Positions 22,694 through 32,073 of a DNA stretch of 38,316 nt are shown here, in pieces. Both the position numbers and the translations under genes were made by a program. The DNA comes from Pelargonium nanum (taxonomy: Eukaryota > Streptophyta > Magnoliopsida > Geraniales > Geraniaceae). The notes below the pieces were generated by a model, which was not told the DNA's origin, did not search any database, and was given only the letters and a program-made list of their open reading frames with translations. Within the stretch, counting starts at the first letter, position 1, and every line of letters begins with the position of its first letter. The stretch lies in the NCBI GenBank assembly GCA_036897485.1, contig JAYMTF010000365.1, positions 1-38,316 on the forward strand, in the 5' to 3' direction.

Positions 22694-22769
22694 ACACGTG
22701 GCACTGAGGCAGAGCATCTGGACTCTTCTGGAGGATAGTGGGTCCCACGTACTTTTCGGCTTACGTGGC
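22694..22769. promoter_or_regulatory. G-box/ABRE-like ACGT elements
   Basis: ACACGTGGC at 22694-22702 is a full G-box of ABRE type. CCCACGTAC near 22745 and TTACGTGGCA near 22760-22769 are further ACGT cores. Such clusters often bind bZIP or bHLH factors; abscisic acid or light control is possible but not shown. Confidence 0.45.
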
Positions 22770-22856
22770 AAAATCTAAGCGACAATCTGGTGCACGTTAC
22801 CAGACTGAAACAGTCCACGGCTAACGTACACAGATGGTGCACAATCCTCTCTTATT

Positions 22857-22864
22857 TATAAAAA
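22857..22864 (+). promoter_or_regulatory. TATA box of TAP46
   Basis: TATAAAAA, predicting a start near 22888 and a leader of about 115 nt. A telo box (AAACCCTAA, 22901-22909) falls just inside the predicted leader. Confidence 0.6.
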
Positions 22865-23002
22865 GGTTACAGTTTCATTAGGACCCAATTCTCAGTACAA
22901 AAACCCTAAAATTCCAATTCCACCCTCGACATTTTCCACGAAAATCCCCAATTTTTCCCGAGAAATCTTACTTTTCTGTACGGCTCTGAGTTGCAGTAAC
23001 CG

Positions 23003-26000
23003 ATGGGCGAAATCAACATGGACGACATGCCTCTCCCGGCGCTCTTCGAGCAGGCGAGGAAGATCCACGAGACCGCGACAGAGTCCGGCGCCGATCAGGT
23101 ACGGTATTGCGAACTTTTGGTTCGGTGAATCTCTCAATTTATTCGGTAATTTGGTTCTGATCTATTGGTTTCAGGAGCTGGTGAGGAAGGGATGCGAAGC
23201 TCTGGAGAAGTGCGAGGAAATGATTAGCAAGCTAGGGTTGTTCTCATCGAACGAGACCAAAGAGGATATTAGCACTACCGATCTTAAGTATATTCTGGTA
23301 ATTATTATTATTTCATGTTCTTTTGAAAGAAATTAGCGATGAAAATTGGAGTTTTATTAATATATGCTCTGTTTTGTGTGCTTAAACTTGTAATTTTGTT
23401 GTTGCTGTTGTTAAAGTTTAGATTTTTTTTTGCAATGAGTTTGAGATCAAAACGAGAGAATTCAGTGGGAATGATCTTATAGTAACTACATTAATATATT
23501 GAAATGTGGAAATGAACAAGAATTATGGGGAATATGGCATTTATGAAGTTTTGAGTTTTACTGAATTGTCGAGCTATGAAAGGGAGGTTGTGCGGAGAGC
23601 AATGCTAATTTTTTGTGAAACTCAAGTGTTGGAACTTGGGATTATGATGTATCCTGAGTTAGAAAAAAGCTACACTGTTGACATTTGTAAGTTATATGGG
23701 TTCATTGAAGTTGTGTTTTGATTAGCTCATAAGGGACTCAAGTTTCCATTTTGAGTTCTTTCCTTTAGCTGGATAAGCATGTAGTAGGAATATCTTTTAG
23801 GAATGACTCTTGCCTGATTGGTAATTCATTTGCATTTAATATGCTTGGTATTCAGTCCAGACTGAAATTATTTATGGGCTATTTTTTTTCCTCATATTGT
23901 GATGAAGGGTTTCTGCTGTAGGAAGTTGGAATTTTGAACAATGGTGTTGTGGGTATAAGAATTGAATGCGAAGGAAGTTAAAATATCTCTTATTCTAGAA
24001 TTTAATAATGTTGTAATGTCAAGATAGTTCTGCCAATAGTGATTCATCTCTTCAGAGCAGGCACTCACATTTCTTGTTTTCCACAGGTGCCATTTTATCT
24101 TGCTGAATTGACTGAGAAAGTAACACAAGACGACAGGATACGAAGTCTTAAGATTTCTCAGGCGAAACTAAAGGTGACTACTTCCCAGCATTTGAAGCTA
24201 CTTAGCAAAAAAAAAATAAAAAAATCATTAGAGCCCTTGGTTACTTGTTGCCTTATAGTCGTTTCTTGTAGATTAACCCGTTTAACTACTTATTTGAAGC
24301 TTTTGTTTGTGTGTTGATGAATCTCATTAGAAGGCTTGGCTTGTTGTAGGAATTCATTACATTTTGCGAGGCAATGGAACTCGTGCCAGTTGAAGAGTTG
24401 GTAGCATTAAAGCAAGAGGGTCCAAACACTTCTGCAGATCAAAGAGCCAGAAAGGTAGCCTTTCATTTTATTCATGCGAAAATTCAATCTAGTAAGTAGG
24501 ATACTTATTTGTGGTTGTTTATAGATTGCTAGGTTTAAGCGTCAAAGAGCAGCGGAAGCTAAGCTGCTTGAAATAAAAGAGCGGAAGGAGCGACGTGGGC
24601 GTTCAAGTAGAGCCTCTGCCTTGTCTACTCCTGTTGAGGCAGGAGAGGAAGACGTGCTGGATGATGATGGAGAGGAAGAACGAGAGGTTAGTTGTTTACG
24701 TTACAAGGAGTAAAGCTGATGTGAAGTTATCCTGGAAAATTATTCCTACTTTCTCATAGAACAATACTATTTCAATCCCATTAATTGGTGTCATATACTT
24801 TTCCTTGTGGTTGAATATAGAACTTATTTCAGAAGGTGCTGATGTCAGGTGTATCATTAGGTGCTAAACGTGGAATGCAAATAGCCTCTTTCTGAATACA
24901 TACTTGGCCCATCCCTAGTAGTTTTGCTATGATGGAAGACCCAACTTTGCATTGAGACATAGTCGCATGATATCAAGCTAACTGTAGTTAACTCAAGTAA
25001 TTTGTCGACTTCTTAACCTTTAGATCAAGAATTAGTGACGGCAAATGTTGATTAAGATCTTTTATTTTACTAGTTTTAATAACAGTTTTTTTTTCTTCTC
25101 TGGCACAGACAATTGTCCCCCACCCTTTTATGATCATGGTTTCTTTTTGTTGAAATTGTTGAAGTAGTAAACTTAAGAAATGCAATCGGATTAATAAAGT
25201 GAACACAGGCTAATTGATTTTTATATTATTTTGGTGAACAGTTTTGTTTATCTTCTTATTATTTTTATATACAAAGCTGTATTCACTGAAATAATCTTAC
25301 CTTGTCTTGGGTCCAGGCTTGGCTTACTACCATCTCACTGGCCATCTGTAAGGTTTGTATGGCTTTCAGTTCAATCTGCTTTGTTAATCTTATTGAAATT
25401 GTTGAAAACATGTCTTAACTCTTCTTCCTTGCCATTTAATCCTGTTACAGGCTATTGATCTTCTTGAAATGCTAAAGAAAGAGGAGGAAATGCTTTCTGC
25501 AGTGAAGGAAAGACAAATGAAGGTATGAATATATGATGCTTGATGATCCCAGTGTTCTGCATTGCTGAGTACATCATCAGATTTTCTCTAAACACTGTTG
25601 ATTCTCACTATATGGATTGACTATTGAACATATAAAAAATATATAATGAAAAGTGACTACTAATTTACATGCCAGAGTTTTTGAGTAAAAGATATCATGC
25701 CTTCACTTTCATTGGTCTCTCATATTCTAAGATATCATACATGATGAGCTTGAACTCAAGCATGTTTTTATTAATTTCATGTGGACTTCTTATATGGTGG
25801 GTTTATTTCTAACTGCAGTTTCGCAGCTTTGTGGGTTTGGTCATTTTAATATGTATATTGCTCTGTGTTTCAGGAAGGGGATGTATCCTTTTCTCAGGCT
25901 GTTCTTGATGAGCGTGCAAAGAAAGCTGAAGCTTGGCACCGTGATGCTGCTGTTAGGGCGCAGTATTCAAAACCAACTCCACCTATCACATGTGCTACTT

Positions 26001-26952
26001 TTGCTCAAGATGTACTGGAAGGAAGAGCAAAGGTTTCGCAAGCACATGATCACAAACATCAACCAATATTTGGACCAGCCAGTCTTATTGGCGGAAGACT
26101 AACAAATGAGAGGGAAAGGATGGCAGCTCAGGTTTTCCAACCTAGTTTTAGGTAATGTTTCAATGCATCAACACATAAACTTTGTCTAGTCTAGTTGATT
26201 CATTATAGCGTCTAGAGGTTGTGCTTGCTATTCGGGTTTTGGGTTAATTTTTTCCGTGTTTGGGTTGAAAATACCTTATCTTAACCCAACCCTCATGGGT
26301 GTGTGGCTCGGGTTGGGGTAGAAAAGGAGTGAATTGAGTGCAAGTTGCTCGACCCGAAAATGCCCGGGTTCATTTGAGTTATCCAGACCTGAAAAAAAAA
26401 AAAAAAAAAAAAACATGGGTCGGGTTTCGGTACCCTTGGTTTCAGGTCCAAATTGCAAGTCTATTCAAGGGTAGTGGGAGAGTGATAAAGACTTCTCTGA
26501 AATACTAGAATTTGGGTCACGAACATGTAGGCGCTGAAAGCAGTTGTCACGGACTCACGGGTTTGAGTTAGGAAAACAGTTTCCTATTAGTGGGACCATG
26601 GGAGCCTCATACTCTTGCCCACCCATTATTAGTACGTAGACACTGTATATGTTATATGAAAACATCATACAACTATCTAAGCCAGATATTATGTTCTAGG
26701 TTGCCAACCATGAGCATAGAGGAAGCCGGACTAAAGGAAATGGAGATCATGAACAAATGGCAAGAGCAGAATATGAAACTCATGGAAGAAGCGAATACCT
26801 CGTGGCACAAAGACCCCTGGAAGCCAGGACCACCACCCGAAGACACAGATGAAACTGACGATGCTGCCCAAGATAGGGCTCGGGCTTTTGATGACTGGAA
26901 GGACGAAAATCCCCGGGGAGCTGGCAACAAGAAGCTTACACCTTGTGGGTGA
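23003..26952 (+). CDS. TAP46: TAP46, PP2A-associated regulatory subunit (TAP42/alpha4 family)
   Basis: Nine exons: 23003-23098, 23175-23297, 24087-24173, 24350-24454, 24525-24686, 25317-25352, 25451-25522, 25874-26151 and 26700-26952. They give 1212 nt and 403 residues, about the usual length, and all junctions keep frame. It starts MGEINMDDMPLPALFEQARK. The helical TAP42 domain includes KYILVPFYLAELTEKV and EFITFCEAMELVPVEE, then the basic ARFKRQRAAEAKLLEIKERK (about 138-158), the region that contacts the PP2A catalytic subunit in the family. The C-terminal part (QPIFGPASLIGGRLTNERER, LPTMSIEEAGLKEMEIM, RAFDDWKDENPRGAGNKK) is strongly conserved among TAP46 proteins. TAP46 binds PP2A-type phosphatases in the cytosol and acts downstream of TOR kinase in growth control. 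The last intron carries a MITE and a SINE relic. Confidence 0.97.
26213..26463. mobile_element. hAT-like MITE in the last TAP46 intron
   Basis: Left end TAGAGGTTGTGCTTGCTATT; right end, read inward, TAGACTTGCAATTTGGACCT, matching the family. The interior has CGGGTTTTGGGTT, GCTCGGGTTGGGG and a pure A-run of about 23 nt (26391-26413). It lies inside intron 8 (26152-26699). Confidence 0.55.
26535..26625 (+). mobile_element. Au-like SINE relic in the last TAP46 intron
   Basis: CACGGGTTTGAGTTAGGAAA, then CAGTTTCCTATTAGTGGGAC and CATGGGAGCCTC, follow the same order as the relic at 17545-17640 (degenerate B box, GGAAACAGT, GGGACC, GGGAGCCTC). Confidence 0.4.
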
Positions 26953-27174
26953 AAAAGGTGTGCTGTTTCCATTCTTGAACTGGTTTTGTAAGCTCATTTA
27001 TAGATTATTGATTGATACTGTTGTCACAAAATTTTGTTGGGTGTGTTTCCATGTACGTAAGGAGAATAATTCATGTAATTTTGACAGCTCAGAATGTCAC
27101 ATAGAACCATTTTATTAACTGTCTGTGATTTGGAAAATTTTATTCTTGGAGCTTCACATAGATTTCTGTGGTGC
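26953..27174 (+). other. TAP46 3' UTR region
   Basis: T-rich sequence after the stop. The poly(A) site cannot be placed exactly, but transcription probably ends before the MITE at 27175. Confidence 0.4.
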
Positions 27175-27264
27175 TAGCTGGTACACGAACCCTCACATCT
27201 TTGTGGGTTGGGTTCAAGTTTTTTTTAAACTCGAACCCGACCCGGAACCCAAATTCCAGCTCTG
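27175..27264. mobile_element. Minimal hAT-like MITE copy, about 90 bp
   Basis: Left end TAGCTGGTACACGAACCC; right end, read inward, CCAGAGCTGGAATTTGGGTT. The middle contains an inverted AAGTTTTTTTTAAACTCGAA segment. Confidence 0.5.
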
Positions 27265-27310
27265 GATTTCAGTGAAGTAGCACCGATATTTTATACATGA
27301 AAAATGTTTT

Positions 27311-27747
27311 ATTTTGGCCCTTTAAACTATTCATTCTGTTGAATTGGTACCTACTATTCTTATCGTTTTGATTTGGTACCCTAACTATGCAATTTTGTTC
27401 CAAAGTGGTACAATACATATTAATGCCATTAAGTTAGGCTGATGTGACAATTGTTTAAATTTATTTCTAGAAATTTTTTGTTGACGTCTTTAATTTGTGT
27501 CAGCTTAAGTTGGTTAAATTTACGAAAATGATCAATTTGTGACAAACTCGACATGGTTTCCACGTCTTGTAATAGTACAATTCTGTTTGAAATCTGTCTC
27601 AACATGGCACATGTCGCGGCCGCCAAATTTGACAGCAATGATACATATTGGACAATTTGAATTAAAATAAGAAAGTTTGGACCAAATTGAAATAATAATA
27701 GAATTGGGTATTATTTTAGAACAAAATGAATAGCTAGGGTTCAAAAT
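27311..27747. mobile_element. Long-TIR MITE, about 437 bp
   Basis: The left end (ATTTTGGCCCTTTAAACTAT, then TCATTCTGTT) is matched by the inverted right end (ATTTTGAACCCTAGCTATTC, then ATTTTGTTCT). The inverted repeats span about 38 bp with a 2-base gap and some mismatches. Flanks TGAAAAATGTTTT and TGAAACATTTTC could be a decayed 9-10 bp duplication, which with long TIRs would suggest a Mutator-type origin. That class is an inference. No transposase frame is present. Confidence 0.6.
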
Positions 27748-27855
27748 GAAACATTTTCTTTATATACCTTGGCATACTTATCCCCAAAATCATGGGACTT
27801 GTGCAAGAAGATGTGTCTTCTTTTTTAGACTATACTATTAGCATGTGTCATTTTT

Positions 27856-28088
27856 TTTTTGGGGTTTATGCCATGGGGTTCCTAAGCGGGCCCGCACACT
27901 TGCGGTTAGCACCTTTAAGTCGTTTTACCACACCCAGACAATCCTCACTCGCCCCATTGTCAGCGCACTAAGCGGTAGGGGGCTGCTGGCCCAGGAGTTT
28001 TTTCCATTCACAAGAGCTGGGATTCGAACTCTCAACCACTTGCTTAAGGGACGTAGTGCTGAACCAACTACGCCAACCCACTGGTTAT
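27856..28088 (-). mobile_element. tRNA-type SINE with target duplications
   Basis: On the minus strand the 5' end carries an A box TGGCGTAGTTGG (complement of 28064-28075) and, about 35 nt on, a B box GTTCGAATCCC (complement of 28019-28029). This is the internal pol III promoter of a tRNA-derived SINE. It ends in an A-run (T-run at 27851-27860). Flanking 13-mers ATGTGTCATTTTT (27843-27855) and ATGTCTCATTTTT (28089-28101) differ at one base. It shares its body (AGGCCCGCAAACTAGCGGTT-like, TTTAAG, CCACACCCAGAC) with the element at 34396-34620. Confidence 0.85.
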
Positions 28089-28101
28089 ATGTCTCATTTT
28101 T

Positions 28102-28369
28102 AACCTTAATGAGAATTTGATTTGTGGATCCACGTATTGATGCTTAAAGCTCAAGCAACATAAACAAATCTTCTATAGCAACCAGTTGCAGAAAGTGGAA
28201 GTCATGCCTTAATTGGACAGATTGTATTGATATACCAATTTTCAGCAACAAAAATACCAAACCTATTGACACAAACCAATGAAGGCATCTACTTTGATCA
28301 TTTACATTTTCTCAATATTATAGCATCCTTCTATACCTACTCGAATCCATCAAAATTCGCAAACAATGA
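28102..28369. other. Intergenic, nothing recognised
   Basis: AT-rich spacer between the SINE and the tandem array. The plus frame at 28227-28439 shows no domain. Confidence 0.4.
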
Positions 28370-29775
28370 AAAGAATGATAGAAGTAAAAACGTGTTTAAG
28401 TTCACAAAGATTGCACAAGAAGAAAAAACAACAAGGTAGCTTGACCGATCAAAATTGGTTTACATGTGTACACATTTCGATCATCGTTATCATTATCATC
28501 ACTTTGTCCGAGGATTTGCATCTGTTTTAGTGTAAGAAACATCAATGTACAAACTTCATCTCAATGCATTAAACCCTAACTTAGCAAACAAGGTAACAAG
28601 AACATCCATTACATAAAGACATAGGATTTGCCAATCAATATCAGTTTGCTTGTATACACACTTCGATAATCATCATCGACTTGGTCTAAGAATTTGCATC
28701 CATGTTCATGTAAGAAGCATCAACATACATGGCAATGCATCATCCCCTAACTACGTGAGAAAAAAATGTGTATATCTTTAGGTTCAGTCCATTACATTCA
28801 CAAAGATCTATATAACTCGTGTAATGATTTCACAAGAAAAAACCTTGTAATGCAACATGAACAACAATGTGTGTATCTATAGGTTTCGTTGATTACATAG
28901 ACACTGTAATTGTCATAAACTGTATAACAAAGTTCTATATATGACATTTACTTCCAAATCGTACACAGATTGCACCATAAGAAATTTACCAATCAACATC
29001 ATCATCTTGACCAAGTGTTAGAAGCATCAATATACTAACACCATTGTACATAGTACTTGTCATAGACCGTATAACAAAATATCTAAATAGGGCATTTTCT
29101 TCAAACTTGAATAAAGATTGCACAAGACAAAGAAATTTACCAATCAACATCAGTTTATACTTAAAACACATTATCATCATCATCATCATCCTTATTATCT
29201 TTGCCAGGAATTGGCATCCACCTTCGTGTGAGAAGCGTTAATATACAAGCACCATTGCAATGCATCATCCTTAAATTACTTGGCATACAATGTATAACAC
29301 GACAGCAACATATATATCTATTGCCATCATCCATTACATAACGACATTGTAATTGTCATAAACCGAATGAGAAACATCTATATGACATTTTCTCCAAACT
29401 CGTACAAAGATTACACAAGAGAAAAAACAGCAAAAGAAACCAATCAACCTTCGTGTAAGAACCATCAATATACAAACACCATTGTAAATTTGTAATGCAA
29501 TAAGAACGACAACGTGTATATCTATAGGTTTCATCCATTACATAATGACATCATAATTGTCATAAACCGTGTAACAAAGATGACAGATTTTTCAAACTCG
29601 TGCAAAGATTGCACAAGAAAAAACAAGGAAAAGAAAAGAAACTTACCAATCAACATCATATACTTTGCCAAGAATTCGCATCCACCTTCGTGTAAGAAGC
29701 ATCAATATACGAACACCATTGCAATGCTCCATCCCAAATAATAATTAGCATACAAGGTACCAAGAACACCGAATT
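28370..29775. repeat. Degenerate tandem array beside the phytolongin 3' end
   Basis: Modules recur in the same order: AAAGATTGCACAAGAAAAAA; TTACCAATCAACATCA; CGTGTAAGAAGCATCAATAT; CACCATTGCAATGC; and ATTGTCATAAACCGTATAAC. The GTAAGAAGCATCAATATAC-type landmark occurs near 28530, 28706, 29017, 29227, 29453 and 29689, so spacing ranges from about 175 to 310 bp. Some units lack modules. The last unit ends about 35 bp before the phytolongin stop, so at least this unit is probably its 3' UTR. An ATC microsatellite lies at 29173-29190. Frames seen in the array are short and inconsistent. Confidence 0.75.
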
Positions 29776-29809
29776 TCGAACCCTTTTGAGTTCAAATCCC
29801 TCGACTTTT

Positions 29810-30592
29810 TCAACCATCAATGCACTGTAAACCCCGACAGACCCACAACCATATACCGAACAATATAGAGCACACAAACAAGTCCAAGATCAAGACCACC
29901 CAAACATGCTTCTTCCACACCTGCTTCGCCTTCTGCCGGTCAGTCCCCGGGAACAGGATCGGAGCAGCCTTGTGCACCAGCACCGGGAAGTCTTTTAACC
30001 CGACAACATTGTCATCAATCATCTCCATATCGGCATGATCTTTGCTACTACCATTCATCATCTCCGAACCCGATTTCTTCTTCTTCTTCAGCCCCTCATT
30101 CGGCTTCTCCATCAGCAACACGATCGGTGACGATCTCCTCTCTTCGGACGACGAGTCCAGGCTCGGGTTCCGGCTCTCACTCCTCCCCGTCGCCAGAGAA
30201 TCATCCTCCAATCCCAAATCCAATCTCAGAATCTCCTGGAAAATCAAATCCATGTTCGATTGGAAGCATCTGGGCTCGAGATTCTCCGAATCTCTGATCG
30301 ACCCACTCTTCAATTTCTCCTCAAAACCTCCCTTGATCCGGTTCAGGAACCAGAGACCCTCGGCTCGGTCCAGATCTTCATCGAATATCGCAAAATAAGC
30401 AAATGGGTCTTCGATCAGGAACGTGTAGGTCCTCTTCTTGGCCGTGTGAGAGAACATGGAATGGTTCGGAGGCGTTTTCTCGATGCATTTCCGAGCCGTC
30501 TCGGCGAGACCCGAATCTCTGCAAAACTCGGCGACGATCGTGGACCCTTTGGCGATGCAAGCGTGCAAGACGAGATTTTGATTCGAAATCAT
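29810..30592 (-). CDS. PHYL2: Phytolongin, PHYL2 type
   Basis: An intronless 260-residue frame. Residues 1 to about 125 form a longin domain (MISNQNLVLHACIAKGSTIV, then NHSMFSHTAKKRTYTFLIED and FAYFAIFDEDL). A polar, charged linker follows (SRNPSLDSSSEERRSSPIVL, then GLKKKKKSGSEMM). The C-terminus has one membrane anchor (about 230-252, VWVVLILDLFVCSILFGIWL) and a short tail. Phytolongins are plant longin proteins that keep the VAMP7-like N-terminus and anchor but lack the SNARE motif. They localise to secretory-pathway membranes, and their role is thought to be regulatory. The missing SNARE coil is therefore normal. The N-terminal and anchor sequences fit the PHYL2 branch better than PHYL1. 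ATG 30592 is the first in-frame start. Confidence 0.92.
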   Translation of the reverse strand: MISNQNLVLHACIAKGSTIVAEFCRDSGLAETARKCIEKTPPNHSMFSHTAKKRTYTFLIEDPFAYFAIFDEDLDRAEGLWFLNRIKGGFEEKLKSGSIRDSENLEPRCFQSNMDLIFQEILRLDLGLEDDSLATGRSESRNPSLDSSSEERRSSPIVLLMEKPNEGLKKKKKSGSEMMNGSSKDHADMEMIDDNVVGLKDFPVLVHKAAPILFPGTDRQKAKQVWKKHVWVVLILDLFVCSILFGIWLWVCRGLQCIDG

Positions 30593-30960
30593 TGGTGGGT
30601 ATTGGGGAAAAAAGCGAAGAAACCCAAAAAATCAACTCAGAAACCGATCGGGAGATTGGATTCGATCGGGGAAAATTCGCATTTCAAGTCAGGGGATTTT
30701 CTCGGGAATCTGGTTTTCCGGGAAAATTGGCGTTTCTGGGAGGAAATTGGCAATCCCATCTACGTCTAGCGCCTCTCCCTTTCTCTCTCTTTCATGGGTT
30801 TGATTCGATTTTTGATTTGAAAGCTGTCTCTATCTGCAATTAGGGTTCAGATTCGAAGAAAGAGAGAAAAAGGGAGAGAAGAATCCATGAAGAAGGAGAG
30901 GAATTTGAGAAGTAACAGATTAACGTCTACCTTCCTGGATTTACCCTCTTGGTTGCTTTA
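30593..30960 (-). other. Phytolongin 5' leader and proximal promoter
   Basis: GC-richer sequence directly upstream of the start, with CT-rich tracts (CCTTTCTCTCTCTTTC on the plus strand at about 30777-30792). No clear TATA box. The plus frames at 30260-30769 and 30403-30843 are antisense to the gene and its leader and are not genes. Confidence 0.45.
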
Positions 30961-31889
30961 ATTACGGAGTTGCCATCCAAAATTCGAAAGAATTTTCTAT
31001 ACAAAAAAATAGAAAATAAATAAAAACAATTTAGTAATTTACATGTATTTTTAGATGTAACTATTTTCATTGAGTCTAAATCGAGCTATATCATCCTTTT
31101 AGACTTGATTCGATTAATTCTGTCAACATGAAAAACTACTTAAAAAAACTATCATATGCAAAACCAGTATTGTATAAAAATAGTCTTTAACTTCGGTACT
31201 CACGCTATTGCAAGAGCATCGACTTCCTATGCTGGTTGGGTAGTTTGGGATGAGTTCAATTGCTCGTTGGGTCTCCATCAATTCTTATCGTATGATTTGA
31301 TTTAATATAAGTTTATGTTCATTTTGGAAAATAAAACTTCGGGCAAATCTACTGTTCGAGCTTTTTGGGATTCCTCTTAGTTTAGTCGAGGTCAAATTTC
31401 TTAGAAAATCTTTAAATATTACGTTATAAACGATTAAGCTCAATTCTCGATTAGCGTATTGTTATAAACAACAACCTACCCATTGGTAGCAGCACGATGG
31501 ATCTTGGGTCAAGCATCATAGGGAGATATCAATAGTCTCATTGCACGAAAAAATGGGCATAACGAGAAAACAATATTTTAAAACAAAAAAATTGTTTTCT
31601 TATACAAATTATTTGTTCTTTTTGCACGTCTAACGCGCGATATATAAATACATATAAAACATTTTTATAGAGAGATACCGTTCGTATCACCTAATAATTT
31701 ATTGAACGATTGAGCTTACATATTTGAATTTTATAAAATGCACCACACAATATTTTATTCATTGTAGCATACCAAATATAATATCATGACAACTAAATTA
31801 CAATATTTAAATATGTGCCAACAAAACAAAATGATAATCAACATCACAAAACTTATACATAGATAAATAAAATTAATTATTCACTGCAA
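30961..31889. other. Intergenic, nothing recognised
   Basis: AT-rich, with no ORF of note, no element ends and no RNA gene. The right part is the downstream flank of the IQ67-domain gene. Confidence 0.45.
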
Positions 31890-32066
31890 TAGAGCTAACA
31901 ATTCAGATTTCATACCCATTTTTTCTTTGGATTCTACATGTAATTTGTTCGTGTTTGTCTGGTCTGATCTGAAAATTGATCACATCTATTATATGCAACC
32001 CGAACCCACAAAATCGTTGATTGGATTTCGGATTCATGCGAGCTCTGGCCCAAATTGTCAACTCTA
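31890..32066. mobile_element. hAT-like MITE 7 bp past the IQ67-domain gene stop
   Basis: 177 bp. Left end TAGAGCTAACAATTCAGATT; right end, read inward, TAGAGTTGACAATTTGGGCC. Flanks ACTGCAA (31883-31889) and ATTGCAA (32067-32073) match at 6 of 7 bases, close to the 8-bp duplication expected of a hAT element. The right flank directly abuts the stop codon (32074-32076). Confidence 0.7.
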
Positions 32067-32073
32067 ATTGCAA

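Noticed and set aside
26276..26458. 60-codon minus frame with a phenylalanine run
   Set aside because: The run is the complement of a poly(A) stretch inside a MITE in a TAP46 intron.
28019..28075. A functional tRNA gene
   Set aside because: A and B boxes are present, but the sequence does not close into a cloverleaf with an acceptor stem. Flanking duplications and a poly(A) tail show a SINE.
28370..29775. CRISPR-like repeat array
   Set aside because: Units are hundreds of bases long, degenerate and modular, without short identical repeats and unique spacers; the genome is eukaryotic.
29810..30592. A VAMP7-type SNARE that lost its SNARE motif by mutation
   Set aside because: Lack of the SNARE motif is the normal state of phytolongins.
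30042..30843. Three plus-strand frames opposite the phytolongin gene
   Set aside because: They are antisense shadows of a conserved longin coding frame and its leader.
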